From assembly GCA_949296915.1 (NCBI GenBank), contig CASFPX010000009.1:42980-106979 (forward strand): a stretch of 64,000 bases of DNA, read 5' to 3'. Shown here in pieces: positions 34,398 through 42,909 of the stretch. Position numbers and translations under genes: made by a program. Numbering within the stretch: the first letter of the stretch is position 1; every line of letters begins with the position of its first letter. Source of the DNA: Onthovicinus sp900555545. GTDB lineage: Bacteria > Bacillota > Clostridia > Oscillospirales > Acutalibacteraceae. The notes under the pieces were generated by a model, which did no database searches, was not told the origin of the DNA, and saw nothing but the letters and a program-made list of their open reading frames with translations.

Positions 34398-35327
34398 TCA
34401 CCCCGCTACACTGACGTATTGGGCGGCGTTCATGGCCATCAGCGCCACAGCCAGCAGGAACACTGGGTTGATAAAAAAGCGCCATCGGCCGCCAGGACGT
34501 CGCTCTGTACCGCTGTCCGGCAGGCGCAGCACCAGGTGAAGGATCAGACAGATCAGCCCCGTGATGATCGCTGCGGCCAGCAGAATGGCGGCCGCTGTGT
34601 CCTGACCCGCAAGGATCAGGTAACTGTTCAGTACGGAGAAGGCGTTGTTGAACAGATGAATGCCAATCCCCGTCAACAGGGATCCCGTCCGCGCCGTAAA
34701 TGCACCGATCACAAGTCCGGAGATAAAGGCGAATACCATCTGCTTGGGGTTCCCGTGCATTACGCCAAACACCAGGGCTGATGCACACACGGCAAATCCA
34801 CGGCCGTATGGGAGCAGTGGCTGCATCACAACACCGCGGATGGCAAATTCCTCAACCAGCGGCGGGATCAATACAACGGACAGGAGGTAAATCAGGATCC
34901 CGGCCGGATCCGTCGGCAGCAGCTGTTCGGGCTGTGAGAGCTCCACCCCGACTGATTCCGTCGCCATGCCCACCAGGGTGGAGACATAGTTGGCGCTCAG
35001 GCACAGGGCAAATCCCGCAGGAATGGCGAGCAGTGCGGAGGAAATCCGGTTGGGCCGCAGGGGGAATCGGCACCGGGCGCCGAGAAAACGGCCCTCCAGC
35101 AGTTGGACCAGCCCAAACGTTCCTCCGACGCTCAGCACGGACGCCGCACACGAAAAGGCATAGCGTACCGCCATATTTTCATCATATAGGGTTTGCAGCG
35201 GCGTCATACTGACGATAAAGCTGATGAGCAGTTGGACGCAGAAAAAGAGGATAATCCCAATACCGGCCATCATACCCAGGTCCCGCAGTTCCCGGCGCTG
35301 TCCGACGGATGAATGACTTTTTTTCAC
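34398..35327 (-). CDS. CPBP family intramembrane metalloprotease
   Basis: 309-residue polytopic protein with about eight helices. The Abi/CAAX-protease motifs are present: EEFAIRG (paired Glu and Arg), F-x-x-M-H (GVMHGNPKQM) and the C-terminal HLFNNAFS. Such proteases cut prenylated or exported peptides; the substrate here is unknown. GTG start with CGAGGTG 5 bases upstream. Confidence 0.88.
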   Translation of the reverse strand: MKKSHSSVGQRRELRDLGMMAGIGIILFFCVQLLISFIVSMTPLQTLYDENMAVRYAFSCAASVLSVGGTFGLVQLLEGRFLGARCRFPLRPNRISSALLAIPAGFALCLSANYVSTLVGMATESVGVELSQPEQLLPTDPAGILIYLLSVVLIPPLVEEFAIRGVVMQPLLPYGRGFAVCASALVFGVMHGNPKQMVFAFISGLVIGAFTARTGSLLTGIGIHLFNNAFSVLNSYLILAGQDTAAAILLAAAIITGLICLILHLVLRLPDSGTERRPGGRWRFFINPVFLLAVALMAMNAAQYVSVAG

Positions 35328-35356
35328 AGGTGCACCTCGTTCCTGTTAAAATCAAA

Positions 35357-35392
35357 CCCGGCATTGAGTGGATGGAATCCCTCAGCGCCGGG
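35357..35392 (-). terminator. Possible terminator downstream of the XRE regulator gene
   Basis: Imperfect stem with CCCGGC/GCCGGG ends and inner GAG/CTC pairs; on the minus strand it is followed by TTTGATTTT. It lies about 160 bases after the regulator stop and just before the CPBP gene. The region 35328-35555 has no other feature I can support. Confidence 0.45.
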
Positions 35393-35555
35393 TACTACTC
35401 CCTTTATCATGGGCAGAGCGGGCAATCAACACGCGCCACAGCGCGCAGAAGCATCTCCAGTATTTTTTATTCTATCACACCGAACATCGAAAATCAACAT
35501 ACCTGTCCAATGGATTGGAGCGGAAAATTTTAGTGGGAGAGATAAAAGTGGAGAT

Positions 35556-36143
35556 TCATCCCTTTATCTTCTGGGTGGGATCGGTTTCCTTGTGGAGTGG
35601 CTCCTCCCCCATGGTGAGCGCAGCCCGGCCGATCATCTCTTCCGCGCGGTCCACCACCCACTTCAGGCTCTCGGGCGGATCTCCGGTGAGTTTATCCGGG
35701 ATCTGGGCAATCAGGCTGGCCTCCGCCAGCCCCTCCATATACGGGGTCAGCCGCCGGGCGCGCTTTTTGAGCCCGATCCAGCTCTTAGGGCACTTACCGC
35801 CCTCGGCCATGGCGGTGACAGTTCCGTACAGGCTCAGCACCCCTAGGCTCTCCGCGCGCCATTCGCTGCCGCGCGGCAGCAGTTCGTTCAGGGCGCAACA
35901 CGCCTCGTATACCCGCACGGCCGCCATGTCGTGTTCCCCGCCGGCCCCCCGCCCCAGCAGGAAGTCGCACGTCACGCCGTAATAGTCCGCCGCGCGGATC
36001 AGGAAGTCGAGCCCGCACTCGCGGATTCCCCGCTCATAGTGGGAGAGCAGTGCCTGCGACACGCCCAGATCCTGCGCCGCCTGCTTTTGTGTCAGCCCCC
36101 GTTCCCTGCGCAGCAGGGTCAGGATTGCCGGAAAATGGTTCAT
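35556..36143 (-). CDS. XRE-family HTH transcriptional regulator with C-terminal helical domain
   Basis: 195 residues. The N-terminal Cro/C1 helix-turn-helix (ILTLLRRERGLTQKQAAQDL, SQALLSHYERG) is followed by the common LIRAADYYGVTCDFLLGR segment and a C-terminal helical region of unknown function ending in an acidic/charged stretch. Start at ATG 36143, 9 bases after GAGGGG; a GTG two codons earlier is the alternative. Transcribed away from the phosphatase gene at 36271. Target unknown. Confidence 0.85.
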   Translation of the reverse strand: MNHFPAILTLLRRERGLTQKQAAQDLGVSQALLSHYERGIRECGLDFLIRAADYYGVTCDFLLGRGAGGEHDMAAVRVYEACCALNELLPRGSEWRAESLGVLSLYGTVTAMAEGGKCPKSWIGLKKRARRLTPYMEGLAEASLIAQIPDKLTGDPPESLKWVVDRAEEMIGRAALTMGEEPLHKETDPTQKIKG

Positions 36144-36270
36144 CCGCACACACCCCTCGTGAATCGGACGGTAGGTCCGCGATTTTGCCGTAATTCATTA
36201 TAGCTTTTTGCTTGGGAATTGTATATAATAAAGTTATACAAATTCCAGGGGGAAGGATTGGGAGGAACGC

Positions 36271-36966
36271 ATGAAAACATATCGGATTCACTTTATCCGC
36301 CACGGGTTGACAGAGGGGGCGGCAGAGGGGCGTTACATCGGCCATACGGACGCGGAACTGTCCCGTGACGGGATCTTGCAGTTGGAGGATATGCAGCGGG
36401 ATATGGTCTATCCGCATGCCGGCGCCGTGTTCACCAGCCCGCTCAAGCGCTGTACCCAGACGGCGGCGATCCTTTACCCGGAGCTTCGCCCGATTGAGCT
36501 GGAGGGGCTGATCGAGTATAACTTTGGCGAGTTTGACGGCAAGACTGCGGACGAGCTGCTCGGCGGCAAAAAGGCCGATCTCTTTACCGCGTGGCTCCGT
36601 GGCGGTCCGGAGAGCGCGCCTCCCTTTGGGGAGAGCAATGCCCAGTTCCAAAAGCGTGTGTGTGAGACGATGGAAAAAATTGTTGAGGGCGTGATTCAGG
36701 CGGAGACGGATGACGTTGTCATCATTACGCACGGCGGTGTGATTTCCACCCTGTTCGCCGCGTTTGCCCTGCCGGAGGCACAGCCGCACGAGTGGCTTAC
36801 GCCCAACGGCTGCGGGTATACTGTGCGTGTTACCCCTTCGCTCTGGATGCGGTACTCCAAGTTTGAGGCCGTCAGCCTGCTGCCGCTCTCGCCGGAGGAG
36901 GCGGAGCGCGAACGGGAGGACGAGCCGTATTTCTGGGGCGATGTGCAGGAGGAAGAGGACGAATAA
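36271..36966 (+). CDS. Histidine phosphatase family protein
   Basis: 231-residue phosphoglycerate-mutase-like phosphatase. The catalytic RHG motif is in HFIRHGLTEG (His near residue 9), the second Arg in TSPLKRCTQTA, the acid Glu in EYNFGEFDG, and the second His in IITHGGVIS. The substrate cannot be assigned; the acidic C-terminal tail is unremarkable. RBS GGGAGGA lies 5 bases before ATG. Confidence 0.88.
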   Translation: MKTYRIHFIRHGLTEGAAEGRYIGHTDAELSRDGILQLEDMQRDMVYPHAGAVFTSPLKRCTQTAAILYPELRPIELEGLIEYNFGEFDGKTADELLGGKKADLFTAWLRGGPESAPPFGESNAQFQKRVCETMEKIVEGVIQAETDDVVIITHGGVISTLFAAFALPEAQPHEWLTPNGCGYTVRVTPSLWMRYSKFEAVSLLPLSPEEAEREREDEPYFWGDVQEEEDE

Positions 36967-36977
36967 AAGACAGCTTT

Positions 36978-37006
36978 GGCCGCGGGAGGACCCCGCGGCC
37001 TATTTT
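36978..37006 (+). terminator. Intrinsic terminator of the histidine phosphatase gene
   Basis: Perfect 9-base stem GGCCGCGGG / CCCGCGGCC with a 5-base loop and a following TATTTT. Confidence 0.8.
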
Positions 37007-37480
37007 GATGCGCCGGGCGCCGGAATCCGGCAAGCGGAGGCTCCCCTGTGGGTACTGGAGCCGTCCGGTTCCGTACCACCTCCGCGGCACGGCGCCTGCC
37101 GTTCCTCCGCTGTGGAGGGAGATCCGCTGTTTTGGCGGACACTTTATCCTATGCACGGCGGCCGGTCTGTGCGACGGGGGCAAGTGAGCGGAGCATGCAG
37201 TTTACGGCCGTTTCCCGGCTTTGAGCGCCTTTTCCGGCCCGACTCCCATGGAAAAGGGAGCGACACTCCTCCGGAAAAAATTACCCGACTACAACGCGCT
37301 ATGGGATAGAAGGATGCCGGTGTGTACAGATCTTGAGAGGTCAGGAAGGGGAGGGTGTGGGTGCGTGCCCTTGTGAAAGGAAGTTTTTTGATGAAGATAG
37401 CGGCCGCAATTTTGGGAAAAATCTGCTAATACGGAAAAGGGGCGGCCCGGATCATCCGGACCGCCCCTTTGGCAGTATTA
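37007..37480. other. Gene-free stretch before hsp20
   Basis: 474 bases. A hairpin at 37436-37470 (about 15 pairs, one mismatch) with T4 on the minus strand is the probable hsp20 terminator. The rest is GC-rich sequence with short open frames on both strands that lack RBS and recognisable domains. I see no RNA gene in it. Confidence 0.5.
37436..37470 (-). terminator. Terminator of hsp20
   Basis: Stem AAAGGGGCGG...CCGG against CCGG...CCGCCCCTTT, loop of about 5 bases, one mismatch, directly downstream of the hsp20 stop on the minus strand. Confidence 0.7.
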
Positions 37481-37927
37481 TTATTCGATTGGAATGCTGT
37501 GCTCATGCGGCAGCTTCTTTTGCTCGGTTTTCGGAACGGATACGCGAAGGATACCGTCCTCAAACTTCGCTTTGACATCCGAGGTCTTGACCCCGTCGCC
37601 CACGTAGAAGCTCCGGCTGCACTGGCCGGCATAGCGCTCGCGGCGGATATAACGGCCTTTTTTATCTTTCTGATCCTTATCCAGCCCTTTCGCTGCGCTG
37701 ATGGTCAGATAACCATCCTCAATCACGGCCTGGACCTCATCCTTTTTAAACCCTGGCAGATCGACATCCAACTCGTAGGAGTTTTCCGTCTCGCGGACGT
37801 CCGTCTTCATCAGGTTCTTTGCGTGCTTCCCGTACAGCGGGTTGTGGCGCCCAAAGGAAGGCATCATCTCAAAGGGATCTTCGAACATCTCGTCAAACAG
37901 GTTCTCGCCAAAAATACTCGGTAACAT
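37481..37927 (-). CDS. Hsp20/alpha-crystallin small heat shock protein
   Basis: ATP-independent holdase chaperone of 148 residues. A Met/Phe-rich N-terminal arm (EMFEDPFEMMPSF) precedes the alpha-crystallin domain (YELDVDLPGFKKDEV, GYLTISA, SFYVGDGV, AKFEDGILRVSVPK) and a C-terminal tail. Start at ATG 37927, 8 bases after GGAGG. It is read from a consensus promoter overlapped by a CIRCE-like operator, so HrcA control is expected. Confidence 0.95.
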   Translation of the reverse strand: MLPSIFGENLFDEMFEDPFEMMPSFGRHNPLYGKHAKNLMKTDVRETENSYELDVDLPGFKKDEVQAVIEDGYLTISAAKGLDKDQKDKKGRYIRRERYAGQCSRSFYVGDGVKTSDVKAKFEDGILRVSVPKTEQKKLPHEHSIPIE

Positions 37928-38076
37928 AACACATTCCTCCATTCACATACTCGTAGCTTGTGGGGAGCAATCCTCGCAGGGCGAGCGGCTGTTACCATTT
38001 TGGATTTTTACTTACTGAAGCTTGCGGGCGCCACTCTGGATCTGCTCCCAGTGGCCTCTCTCAATCTTCAAGTACC

Positions 38077-38104
38077 ATTATAACCCGATTTTTAGCACTG
38101 TCAA
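38077..38104 (-). promoter_or_regulatory. Sigma-A promoter of hsp20
   Basis: On the minus strand TTGACA (38104-38099) and TATAAT (38082-38077) with a 16-base spacer. The -35 box lies within the CIRCE-like palindrome. Confidence 0.85.
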
Positions 38105-38118
38105 CCCTTTAGTGCTAA
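38092..38118. promoter_or_regulatory. CIRCE-like operator upstream of hsp20
   Basis: TTAGCACT-N11-AGTGCTAA, 27 bases in all, equal to the consensus TTAGCACTC-N9-GAGTGCTAA except for the innermost base of each arm. It overlaps the hsp20 -35 box, the position expected for repression by HrcA. The rest of the 37928-38316 gap is AT-rich 5' leader with no gene. Confidence 0.88.
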
Positions 38119-38256
38119 TATTTACATATTGTTCATTATAAGATAACATTTGTAATACAAACTCTGTGTTGAGTGTTAAAAAGAAGATAAATAGCGATTG
38201 ATGTTGTCGAGTTTTTTGAAATGTTATCCCGCTACTTTAAGGTGTGGAACGAAAAT

Positions 38257-38284
38257 GAAAAAACCGAGCCGCAAAGCGGCTCGG
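38257..38284 (-). terminator. Terminator of the GGGtGRT gene
   Basis: Perfect stem 38264-38272 against 38276-38284, 3-base loop, followed on the minus strand by a T6 run. Confidence 0.88.
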
Positions 38285-38316
38285 CAGGTGAGCATATTGT
38301 TTAGACCGGGGCAGAA

Positions 38317-39327
38317 TTACTTGTTCAGCGCTTCGCTCACAGCAACAGCACAGGCAACGGTCATACCGACCATCGGGTTGTTGCCGGCGCCGATCAGGCC
38401 CATCATCTCGACGTGCGCCGGGACGGAGGAGGAGCCTGCGAACTGGGCGTCGCCATGCATACGGCCCATGGAATCGGTCAGGCCATAGGAGGCCGGGCCG
38501 GCGGCCATGTTGTCCGGGTGCAGCGTACGGCCTGTGCCGCCGCCGGAAGCCACGGAGAAGTACTTGACGCCGTTCTCATTGGCCCACTTTTTGTAGGTAC
38601 CGGCGACAAGGTGCTGGAAGCGGGTCGGGTTGGTGGAATTACCGGTGATGGAAACGTCCACGCCCTCCGCCTTCATGATGGCTACGCCTTCACGGACATC
38701 ATTGGCGCCGTAGCATTTGACCTTGGCCTTCTCGCCGTCGGAGTAGGCGACCGTCTCAACAACATTCAATGTGTCAGTAAAGAAATCATAGTCTGTTTTT
38801 ACATAGGTAAAGCCGTTGATGCGGGAGATGATCATGGCCGCATCCTTGCCCAAGCCGTTCAGGATCACGCGCAGCGGCTCCTTGCGGACCTTGTTGGCCG
38901 TCTTCGCAATGCCAATTGCGCCCTCGGCGGCCGCAAAGGACTCGTGGCCCGCCAGGAAGGCGAAGCACTTGGTGTTATCATCCAGCAGCATGGCTGCCAG
39001 ATTACCATGGCCGAGGCCGACGCTGCGCTGTTCGGCGACAGAGCCCGGGACGCAGAAAGCCTGCAGGCCCTTGCCAATGGTGGCGGCTGCCTCGGACGCA
39101 TTGGCGGCGTTGGTTTTCAGCGCGATGGCCACGCCCAATGTGTACGCCCAAACGGCGTTCTCAAAGGCGATTGTCTGCACGCCCTTGACGATGGACTCCA
39201 CATCGATCCCGTGCTCCAGGCACAGTGCACGTGCGTCTTCAAGAGAGGCAATGCCGTACTCGGCAAGGCATTTCTCAATTTTGGGCATTCTTCTCTCCTT
39301 GCCCTCAAACATTACATCGTTTGCCAT
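38317..39327 (-). CDS. GGGtGRT protein (conserved protein of unknown function)
   Basis: 336 residues, no membrane segment. The family-defining ASGGGTGRTLH motif is present near residue 265, along with GLGHGNLAAMLLDDNTKCFAFLAGHESF (in parts), ILNGLGKDAAMIISRING and NPMVGMTVACAVAVSEA. The family is known by this motif and is usually encoded next to a NifU-like scaffold protein, as here (21 bases apart). The reaction is unknown to me; the pairing suggests iron-sulfur or redox chemistry. RBS AAGGAGG lies 9 bases before ATG. Confidence 0.85.
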   Translation of the reverse strand: MANDVMFEGKERRMPKIEKCLAEYGIASLEDARALCLEHGIDVESIVKGVQTIAFENAVWAYTLGVAIALKTNAANASEAAATIGKGLQAFCVPGSVAEQRSVGLGHGNLAAMLLDDNTKCFAFLAGHESFAAAEGAIGIAKTANKVRKEPLRVILNGLGKDAAMIISRINGFTYVKTDYDFFTDTLNVVETVAYSDGEKAKVKCYGANDVREGVAIMKAEGVDVSITGNSTNPTRFQHLVAGTYKKWANENGVKYFSVASGGGTGRTLHPDNMAAGPASYGLTDSMGRMHGDAQFAGSSSVPAHVEMMGLIGAGNNPMVGMTVACAVAVSEALNK

Positions 39328-39348
39328 TGGTTGAATTCCTCCTTGCTC

Positions 39349-40050
39349 TTATTCTTCACGCGGGTCGATGTACTTGACCGCGCCGTCCGCCTCTGTGAAG
39401 CGGCCGTAGTGACCCTTATTGGCCTCGTAGGCCTCATTCGGGGTCTTGCCGTGGCGGATATCCTCGAGCATCTTGCCCAGGCGGACGAACTCATAACCGA
39501 TGACCTGGCCGTCCTTGTCGAGCGCCATGCGAGTTACGTAACCCTCGGCCATCTCCATATAGCGTACGCCCTTGAGCTTGGTGCTGAACATGGTACCCAC
39601 CTGAGAGCGCAGGCCCTTGCCCAGATCCTCAAGTGCGGCGCCTACTGCAAGCCCGTCTTCAGAGAAGGCTGACTGGCTGCGGCCGTAGACGATCTGGAGG
39701 AACAGCTCGCGCATGGCAACGTTGATCGCGTCGCAGACAAGGTCGGTGTTCAGGCACTCCAGGAGCGTTTTGCCGGGGAGGATCTCCGCGGCCATGGCGG
39801 CGGAATGCGTCATGCCAGAGCAGCCAAGTGTCTCGACAAGCGCCTCCTCGACGATGCCGTTTTTGATATTGAGGGTCAGCTTGCACGCGCCTTGCTGTGG
39901 GGCGCACCAGCCCACGCCGTGTGTGAAGCCGGAGATGTCCTTGATATCGTAAGCTTTTACCCATTTGCCCTCTTCTGGAATTGGAGCCGGGCCGTGATGC
40001 GGGCCTTTTTTGACCACACACATCTTCTCCACTTCTGCGGAATAGTTCAT
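39349..40050 (-). CDS. Iron-sulfur cluster assembly scaffold-like protein (NifU/IscU-like)
   Basis: 233 residues. A NifU-N-like core with conserved cysteines is seen in GVGWCAPQQGACKL and LGCSGMTHSAAMAAEIL, followed by the CLNTDLVCDAI segment. The C-terminal third (KYIDPREE end) is specific to the group found beside GGGtGRT proteins. A scaffold role is inferred from the fold. First gene of a two-gene operon; RBS AAGGAGA lies 6 bases before ATG. Confidence 0.78.
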   Translation of the reverse strand: MNYSAEVEKMCVVKKGPHHGPAPIPEEGKWVKAYDIKDISGFTHGVGWCAPQQGACKLTLNIKNGIVEEALVETLGCSGMTHSAAMAAEILPGKTLLECLNTDLVCDAINVAMRELFLQIVYGRSQSAFSEDGLAVGAALEDLGKGLRSQVGTMFSTKLKGVRYMEMAEGYVTRMALDKDGQVIGYEFVRLGKMLEDIRHGKTPNEAYEANKGHYGRFTEADGAVKYIDPREE

Positions 40051-40091
40051 AAGATTTCTCCTTTCGGTCTATTTCTCGCTTGACCGTAACC

Positions 40092-40120
40092 ATTATATAA
40101 TGTTTGGTTTCCAGATTCAA
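40092..40120 (-). promoter_or_regulatory. Promoter of the NifU-like/GGGtGRT operon
   Basis: Minus strand TTGAAT (40120-40115), 17-base spacer, TATAAT (40097-40092). It sits 42 bases before the start codon. Confidence 0.75.
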
Positions 40121-40204
40121 TAGTCCATTTTCACAAGAAAGGCGCGCAATCCGGAATTTTTCCCTGCAAAGTGATCGGAATCAGGCGATGCAAATGGTGC
40201 ACTC

Positions 40205-40756
40205 CTATTTGTTCTCAGCGAGTTCATTCAGCGTGTCGGTGTAAGTGTTGATGGGGAGGATCGAATCGGCCAGTTTTTGATCCTTCTCCTGCATCACGGC
40301 ATCCACCTCGGCCTGAAGTGTATCATCAATATTGGCGGTGACCTCCGGCTGAGCCAGTAGTATCCCCAGCAGGTAGAAACTCCAGAATTCAGGCTTGCCC
40401 GCATTGGCGGCATCCTCCTGGGTGGGAGGAGTGGTCTCCTTAAAGGCCTGGAGCAGTGCCGCTGCATTATCGGAGCGGCGGAACAATTCCGCGACAGCCG
40501 GGCATTTTTGAGCGAACGCCAGCGCCGTATCCCGGTAGGATTTACCGCTAAGCAGGTTGGCCGCGTTGGAGGAGGATACTACGACTTCGACCAATTCCGG
40601 CGTGCTCATCTGGGCCGCCTCATCGGCCGACACTCCGACCGACGCGTTATCTGCGCCTGACGGAGCTGTGGTTACTTCCGTTTCGCCGTTTTTCGCGCAT
40701 CCTGCCGCAGTAAAGAGCAAACAGAGTATCAGCGCGATCCAAGAAAGCTTTTTCAT
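40205..40756 (-). CDS. Lipoprotein of unknown function, paralogue A
   Basis: 183 residues with a lipobox (LFTAAGC near residue 20), a Thr/Ser linker and a helical domain. It shares with the gene at 42910 the segments AAxMST-x-x-LV, QKCPAVAELFRRSDNAAALLQAF, ETTPP, LLGILLAQPEVTA and PINTY. The whole mature domain aligns, so the two are duplicates. No known family was recognised. They bracket the IbrA/IbrB-like genes. RBS AAAAGGGGA lies about 8 bases before ATG. Confidence 0.75.
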   Translation of the reverse strand: MKKLSWIALILCLLFTAAGCAKNGETEVTTAPSGADNASVGVSADEAAQMSTPELVEVVVSSSNAANLLSGKSYRDTALAFAQKCPAVAELFRRSDNAAALLQAFKETTPPTQEDAANAGKPEFWSFYLLGILLAQPEVTANIDDTLQAEVDAVMQEKDQKLADSILPINTYTDTLNELAENK

Positions 40757-40797
40757 TTGTACAGTCCCCTTTTTTAGTAGTGTTTTCCGGTGTTATC

Positions 40798-40826
40798 ATT
40801 ATATAACATCATGCAGTTGTTTTCAA
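40798..40826 (-). promoter_or_regulatory. Promoter of lipoprotein A
   Basis: Minus strand TTGAAA (40826-40821), 17-base spacer, TATAAT (40803-40798), 41 bases before the start codon. Confidence 0.7.
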
Positions 40827-40879
40827 TCTTTGGATGGTATGTATGGCTGTGCCTTGAGACGGAAAGTGATTCCGTTCCC

Positions 40880-40907
40880 TTGTAAACTTCCAAAAACGCG
40901 GTATAAT
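40880..40907 (+). promoter_or_regulatory. Promoter of the ibrA-like/ibrB-like operon
   Basis: TTGTAA (40880-40885), 16-base spacer, TATAAT (40902-40907), 46 bases before the GTG start. It is divergent from the lipoprotein A promoter. Confidence 0.65.
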
Positions 40908-40953
40908 AGAACTGGAAATATCTGGAAAACTTTACCGGGGCGGAGGGAATGCC

Positions 40954-42285
40954 GTGATACGGGAATTTTTGCAGCAGGATGTCTATGAGGCGCTTCAGGA
41001 GCGGCTGCGCTTCCTTTTCAGGGAGTTTGACAATATTTATATCTCCTTCTCCGGCGGGAAAGACAGCGGGCTCTTGCTCAATCTGGCCCTGGACTTCAGG
41101 AACCAATACTATCCAGGGCACTCAATCGGCGTATTTCATCAGGACTTTGAGGCACAGTATACGGTTACGACGGAATATGTGGAGCGGACGTTCGACCGGA
41201 TCCAGGATGAGGTGGAGCCCTACTGGGTGTGCCTGCCTATGGCCACGCGCACAGCCCTGAGCAGCTACGAGATGTACTGGTATCCGTGGGATGATACCAA
41301 AAAAGACGCATGGGTCCGGCCGATGCCGCAGCGGGACTACGTGATCAATCTGGAACACAACCCGATGACCACCTACCGCTACCGGATGCATCAGGAGGAT
41401 CTGGCCAAGCAGTTCGGCAGGTGGTACCGGATGGCGCACGGCAATGGAAAAACAGTTTGCCTGTTGGGGATGCGGGCGGATGAGTCCCTCCAGCGATACA
41501 GCGGCTTTCTCAATAAAAGGTATGGATACAAAGGGGAGTGCTGGATCACCAAACAGTTTAAAGACGTCTGGTGTGCCTCTCCGCTGTACGATTGGTCATT
41601 GCAGGATGTCTGGCATGCCTATTGGAAGTTTGGCTATGACTACAACCGGCTGTATGATCTTTATTATATGGCGGGGCTCAAGGTCTCCCAGATGCGCGTG
41701 GCTTCGCCGTTTAACGACTATTCCAAGGATGCGCTGAACCTCTACCGGGTGATCGATCCGGAGATCTGGACCCGGCTGGTGGGCCGGGTGCGCGGGGCCA
41801 ATTTTGCCGCCATCTATGGCCACACAAAAGCGATGGGATACCGCAGTATCAAGCTGCCGGAGGGACACTCGTGGAAGTCGTATACGATCTTCCTGCTGGA
41901 CACGCTCCCAGCCCGCCTACGCAACAACTATATTAAAAAGTTTAATACCTCCATCCAGTTCTGGCATGAGACGGGCGGCGGGCTGGAGGAGGAGACGATC
42001 CGGGAGCTGGAAGAGCATGGTTACAGGATCCGGCGCAACGGTGTCTCCAACTACACGCTCAGCAAAAAATCCCGGATTATCTTTGTCGGTCCGATCCCAG
42101 ATGATACCGACGATATCAAGAGTACGCGGGATGTCCCCAGCTGGAAGCGGATGTGCTACTGCATCCTGAAAAACGACCACATCTGCCGCTCCATGGGATT
42201 TGGGCTGACGCGGCAGCAACAGAAGAGACTGGATCTCATCAAACAAAAGTATAAAAGCATCGAGGATTTTAATTATGGAGTATAA
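40954..42285 (+). CDS. IbrA-like phosphoadenosine phosphosulfate reductase-family protein (DUF3440)
   Basis: 443 residues. The PP-loop ATP-pyrophosphatase/PAPS reductase domain has S33-G-G-K-D-S38 and a later GMRADES motif; the C-terminal half (KLPEGHSWKSYTIFLLDTLP in part, through DVPSWKRMCYCILKND) is the DUF3440 extension. This layout is that of E. coli YbdN and of IbrA, the partner of IbrB. Proteins of the family adenylate or sulfurylate an unknown substrate; cysteines in KGECWITKQ and the C-terminal MCYCILKNDHIC could hold a metal. GTG start with CGGAGGG 6 bases upstream. It overlaps the ParB-like gene by 11 bases. Confidence 0.85.
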   Translation: MIREFLQQDVYEALQERLRFLFREFDNIYISFSGGKDSGLLLNLALDFRNQYYPGHSIGVFHQDFEAQYTVTTEYVERTFDRIQDEVEPYWVCLPMATRTALSSYEMYWYPWDDTKKDAWVRPMPQRDYVINLEHNPMTTYRYRMHQEDLAKQFGRWYRMAHGNGKTVCLLGMRADESLQRYSGFLNKRYGYKGECWITKQFKDVWCASPLYDWSLQDVWHAYWKFGYDYNRLYDLYYMAGLKVSQMRVASPFNDYSKDALNLYRVIDPEIWTRLVGRVRGANFAAIYGHTKAMGYRSIKLPEGHSWKSYTIFLLDTLPARLRNNYIKKFNTSIQFWHETGGGLEEETIRELEEHGYRIRRNGVSNYTLSKKSRIIFVGPIPDDTDDIKSTRDVPSWKRMCYCILKNDHICRSMGFGLTRQQQKRLDLIKQKYKSIEDFNYGV

Positions 42286-42823
42286 GAGCCCTGTGTACCA
42301 TGTGATCGCCGTGCCGGTCGAGAAGATCAAGCCCAATACCTATAATCCGAATGCGGTTGCACCGCCCGAGATGAAGCTGTTGTACGAGAGCATCAAAGAG
42401 GACGGCTACACGATGCCGATCGTGTGTTATTATGCGAAGGAGCAGGATATCTATCTGATTGTAGATGGATTCCACCGCTACCGGATTATGCTGGAGCATC
42501 CGGATATCTATGAGCGGGAGCATGGGATGCTGCCGGTATCCGTAATCGATAAGCCGCTTGACCGCCGGATGGCTAGTACGATCCGTCATAACCGGGCGCG
42601 CGGCACACACGACGTGGATCTGATGAGCAATATTGTCAAGGAGCTGCATGAACTGGGCCGCTCGGATGCGTGGATTTCCAAACACCTGGGCATGGATCGG
42701 GACGAGATCCTGCGCCTAAAGCAGATAACCGGGCTGGCGGCTCTGTTTAAGGATGTTAAATTTGGTCAGGCGTGGCGCCCCGTTGAAGAGGATGGCGGGG
42801 AAGAAGGGGAGAACGCCGGATAA
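42275..42823 (+). CDS. IbrB-like ParB N-terminal domain protein
   Basis: 182 residues. The ParB/sulfiredoxin-type nuclease-like fold shows VPVEKIKPNTYNPN, DGYTMPIVCYYA, YLIVDGFHRYRIM (the G-x-H-R motif that binds nucleotide in ParB-family proteins) and IRHNRARGTHDVD. A C-terminal helical tail (HLGMDRDEILRLKQ) follows. In YbdN-YbdM and IbrA-IbrB the same two domains pair, and here the genes overlap, so a joint complex is likely. The target is not known. Confidence 0.85.
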   Translation: MEYKSPVYHVIAVPVEKIKPNTYNPNAVAPPEMKLLYESIKEDGYTMPIVCYYAKEQDIYLIVDGFHRYRIMLEHPDIYEREHGMLPVSVIDKPLDRRMASTIRHNRARGTHDVDLMSNIVKELHELGRSDAWISKHLGMDRDEILRLKQITGLAALFKDVKFGQAWRPVEEDGGEEGENAG

Positions 42824-42828
42824 GAATC

Positions 42829-42867
42829 GGGCCGGGACGTCTTGGCGTCTCGGCCCATAAAATTTTT
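42829..42867 (+). terminator. Terminator of the ibrAB-like operon
   Basis: Stem 42829-42839 against 42846-42856 with one G-T pair, a 6-base loop, then AAAATTTTT. Confidence 0.75.
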
Positions 42868-42909
42868 CTAAAAATACCGGTGCGAGAAAAGGAGATTCCG
42901 CAATTGGGG

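Noticed and set aside
37007..37430. Short open frames between the histidine phosphatase and hsp20
   Set aside because: They lack ribosome binding sites, overlap the terminator or each other, and show no recognisable domain.
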